Assembly: GCA_014382465.1 (NCBI GenBank)
Contig: JACNJP010000472.1
Span: forward strand, 1-7,725
Length of the DNA: 7,725 nucleotides
Source of the DNA: Planctomycetota bacterium
Lineage (GTDB): Bacteria; Planctomycetota; UBA1135
Direction of reading: 5' to 3'
Part shown: in pieces, positions 6,391 through 7,725 of the stretch
Layout: every line of letters starts with the position of its first letter
How positions within the stretch are numbered: position 1 is the stretch's first letter
Program-made: the position numbers and the translations under genes
Notes under the pieces: model-generated
Database searches by the model: none
The model's input: the letters and a program-made list of their open reading frames with translations, nothing else
Told to the model about the DNA's origin: nothing

Positions 6391-7725
6391 GTGCTCACCG
6401 CGCTCTTCGCCCTGTTCCTGGCTCCCCTTCCGCAGCTCCCCGCCGGCGAGACGCTGGCGGTCTACCGCTACGACGCCGATGCCCCGCTGCGCGATCGACT
6501 GATCCACGGCGGGCGGATGTACGACGACCTCGGCGGGTGGATCCTCGGCGACGCCGACGCCGCCCTGGCCGGCCGCCTCGGGGCCGCCATGGTGCCGCTG
6601 GAGGCGCTCGTCGCCTCCGAGACCCGGGTGGTCGTCCAGCCCCACGCCGGGCACGGCCACGCCGACGGCCGCCTGCTGTGGAGCGCCCCGCGGCGCGCGC
6701 TGAGCCTCCGCGCTCTCGCCCCTGAGGCGCTCAAGGCCGGCCTCAACGGCGGCTTCCTGTGCCACGGCGCCTTTCGCCCCGTGGACCTGGGCCGGGCGAT
6801 CAAGCCGGTTCCCCACAACCCGGGCCTCGGCCGGGCCATCACGCCCAACCCCTCGATCCAGAACTGGGTGGCGCAGGTCAGCGACGCCGAGCTCTTGAAC
6901 GCGGTCGCGGACCTGGTGGCCTTCGGCACCCGCCGCCACGGCCAGCCCGGCGAGGTCAACGCGCAGAACTGGATCGACGCCCGCCTGGCCTCCTACGGGC
7001 TCTCGACCAGCCTCTACGACTACGACAGCGGCGCGGACGTCGTCATCGGCGAGCTGACCGGCCAGCTCGACCCGTCCAAGATCGTGGTGGTCGGCGCCCA
7101 CTACGATTCGATCAACTACGCCGGCAGCACCGCCCCCGCGCCGGGCGCCGACGACGACGGCTCCGGCACCGCCGGCGTGATCGAGATCGCGCGGATCCTC
7201 AGCCAGCAGGACTTCGCCTACACCATCCGCTTCTGCGCCTTCTCGGGCGAGGAGTCCGGCCTGCTCGGCTCCGAGGCCTACGCCGCCTACCTCGACGGGC
7301 TGAACGCCAACGTCGTCGGCATGGTGCAGCTCGACATGACCGCCTACCGCGCCAGCGGCGACGTCCGCAGCGTCGACTTCGTGCTGAACGACACCGACCC
7401 GGCGCTGAACGCCTTCTCGCAGGACTGCTACGCCGCCTACGTGCCCGGCCTGGCGATCAACAGCGGCAGCCTCTCCGGCGGCACCAGCGACCACCGCAGC
7501 TTCACGCGGCACGGCTTCCCGGCGATCTTCCCGTTCGAGGACCTGGTCCAGTACAGCCCGTACATCCACTCCGCCAGCGACGTCATCGGCACCTCGGCCA
7601 ACGACTTCGTGCTGGCGCAGGAGATCACCCGCGGCGCCCTGGCGACCGTCGCCGAGCTGGCGCGGCCGCTGAGCATGAGCCTGGCCCACGCGCCGCTGCC
7701 CGACACCCAGAACGAGGCCGGGCCG
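6391..7725 (+). CDS. Secreted M28 zinc aminopeptidase, C-terminus cut by window edge
   Basis: GTG at 6391 opens a frame of 445 codons running past the right edge. The protein should be exported and remove N-terminal residues from peptides using two zinc ions. Residues 1 to about 18 (MLTALFALFLAPLPQLPA) look like an uncharged signal peptide; about 20-160 is an unassigned N-terminal, possibly pro-, region; the M28 domain covers about 165-425. Zinc ligands and catalytic residues expected for M28 are H237 in GAHYDS, an Asp in GADDDGSG (254-256), base E287 and ligand E288 in FSGEESG, D315 in QLDMTAY and H393 in YIHSASD. GTSDHRSF (364-371) is also typical. Residues 433-445 (HAPLPDTQNEAGP) begin a module shared with the upstream endopeptidase. 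No Shine-Dalgarno precedes the GTG. An alternative in-frame GTG at 6304 overlaps the upstream stop and would add 29 residues including three Arg; I prefer 6391 because the result resembles the neighbour's signal peptide. Confidence 0.92.
   Translation, partial: MLTALFALFLAPLPQLPAGETLAVYRYDADAPLRDRLIHGGRMYDDLGGWILGDADAALAGRLGAAMVPLEALVASETRVVVQPHAGHGHADGRLLWSAPRRALSLRALAPEALKAGLNGGFLCHGAFRPVDLGRAIKPVPHNPGLGRAITPNPSIQNWVAQVSDAELLNAVADLVAFGTRRHGQPGEVNAQNWIDARLASYGLSTSLYDYDSGADVVIGELTGQLDPSKIVVVGAHYDSINYAGSTAPAPGADDDGSGTAGVIEIARILSQQDFAYTIRFCAFSGEESGLLGSEAYAAYLDGLNANVVGMVQLDMTAYRASGDVRSVDFVLNDTDPALNAFSQDCYAAYVPGLAINSGSLSGGTSDHRSFTRHGFPAIFPFEDLVQYSPYIHSASDVIGTSANDFVLAQEITRGALATVAELARPLSMSLAHAPLPDTQNEAGP
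7687..7725 (+). repeat. 39-base block encoding HAPLPDTQNEAGP, copy 2
   Basis: This is the second copy of the block at 5144-5182, at the extreme right edge in the aminopeptidase gene. It follows the end of the M28 domain just as copy 1 follows the M36-like domain. The repeat probably continues beyond the window as a full beta-sandwich module. Confidence 0.85.

Noticed and set aside
5749..7689. 646-codon open frame on the minus strand
   Set aside because: It is antisense to the end of the endopeptidase and to the M28 aminopeptidase, with no recognisable domain.
1..7725. CRISPR array, tRNA, rRNA, transposase or attachment site
   Set aside because: No regular spaced repeats, cloverleaf, rRNA motif, transposase-like protein or terminal repeats were seen on either strand.

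Overview
The window is a very GC-rich stretch of bacterial chromosome in which real genes carry almost only G or C at third codon positions. It encodes five exported proteins: three secreted zinc peptidases of different families and two related lipoproteins. The long multidomain secreted proteins, the lipoprotein signals, the lack of Shine-Dalgarno sequences at four of five starts and the type of C-terminal module suggest a Gram-negative-type environmental bacterium. Planctomycetota is my best guess, with Myxococcota, Acidobacteriota or a similar phylum as alternatives. This is inference from style; the window has no rRNA or marker gene.

Layout. Positions 1-1209 (minus strand) hold an M14 zinc carboxypeptidase whose C-terminus runs off the left edge. 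Positions 1306-2082 and 2162-3028 (minus) hold two paralogous lipoproteins of unknown function, each built of two repeated halves. Positions 3029-3382 form a divergent, locally AT-richer intergenic region that must hold the promoters for both sides. Positions 3383-6307 (plus) encode a 974-residue M36-like metalloendopeptidase with prodomain, an inserted carboxypeptidase-regulatory-like domain, an HExxH catalytic domain and three C-terminal beta-sandwich modules. Positions 6391-7725 (plus) encode an M28-type zinc aminopeptidase that runs off the right edge just as it enters a module whose first 13 residues are identical to one in the endopeptidase.

GC-only hairpins follow three of the genes (1254-1284, 2121-2145, 6316-6339). 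Only the first is followed by a T run on the transcribed strand.

How the parts may work together: an endopeptidase cuts proteins, and a carboxypeptidase and an aminopeptidase trim the ends, so the locus looks like an extracellular protein-scavenging set. The two lipoproteins could sit in the outer membrane beside it, but nothing in their sequence proves a link to proteolysis. No mobile element, CRISPR array, tRNA or rRNA was seen. The least explained parts are the lipoprotein family and the shared C-terminal modules.
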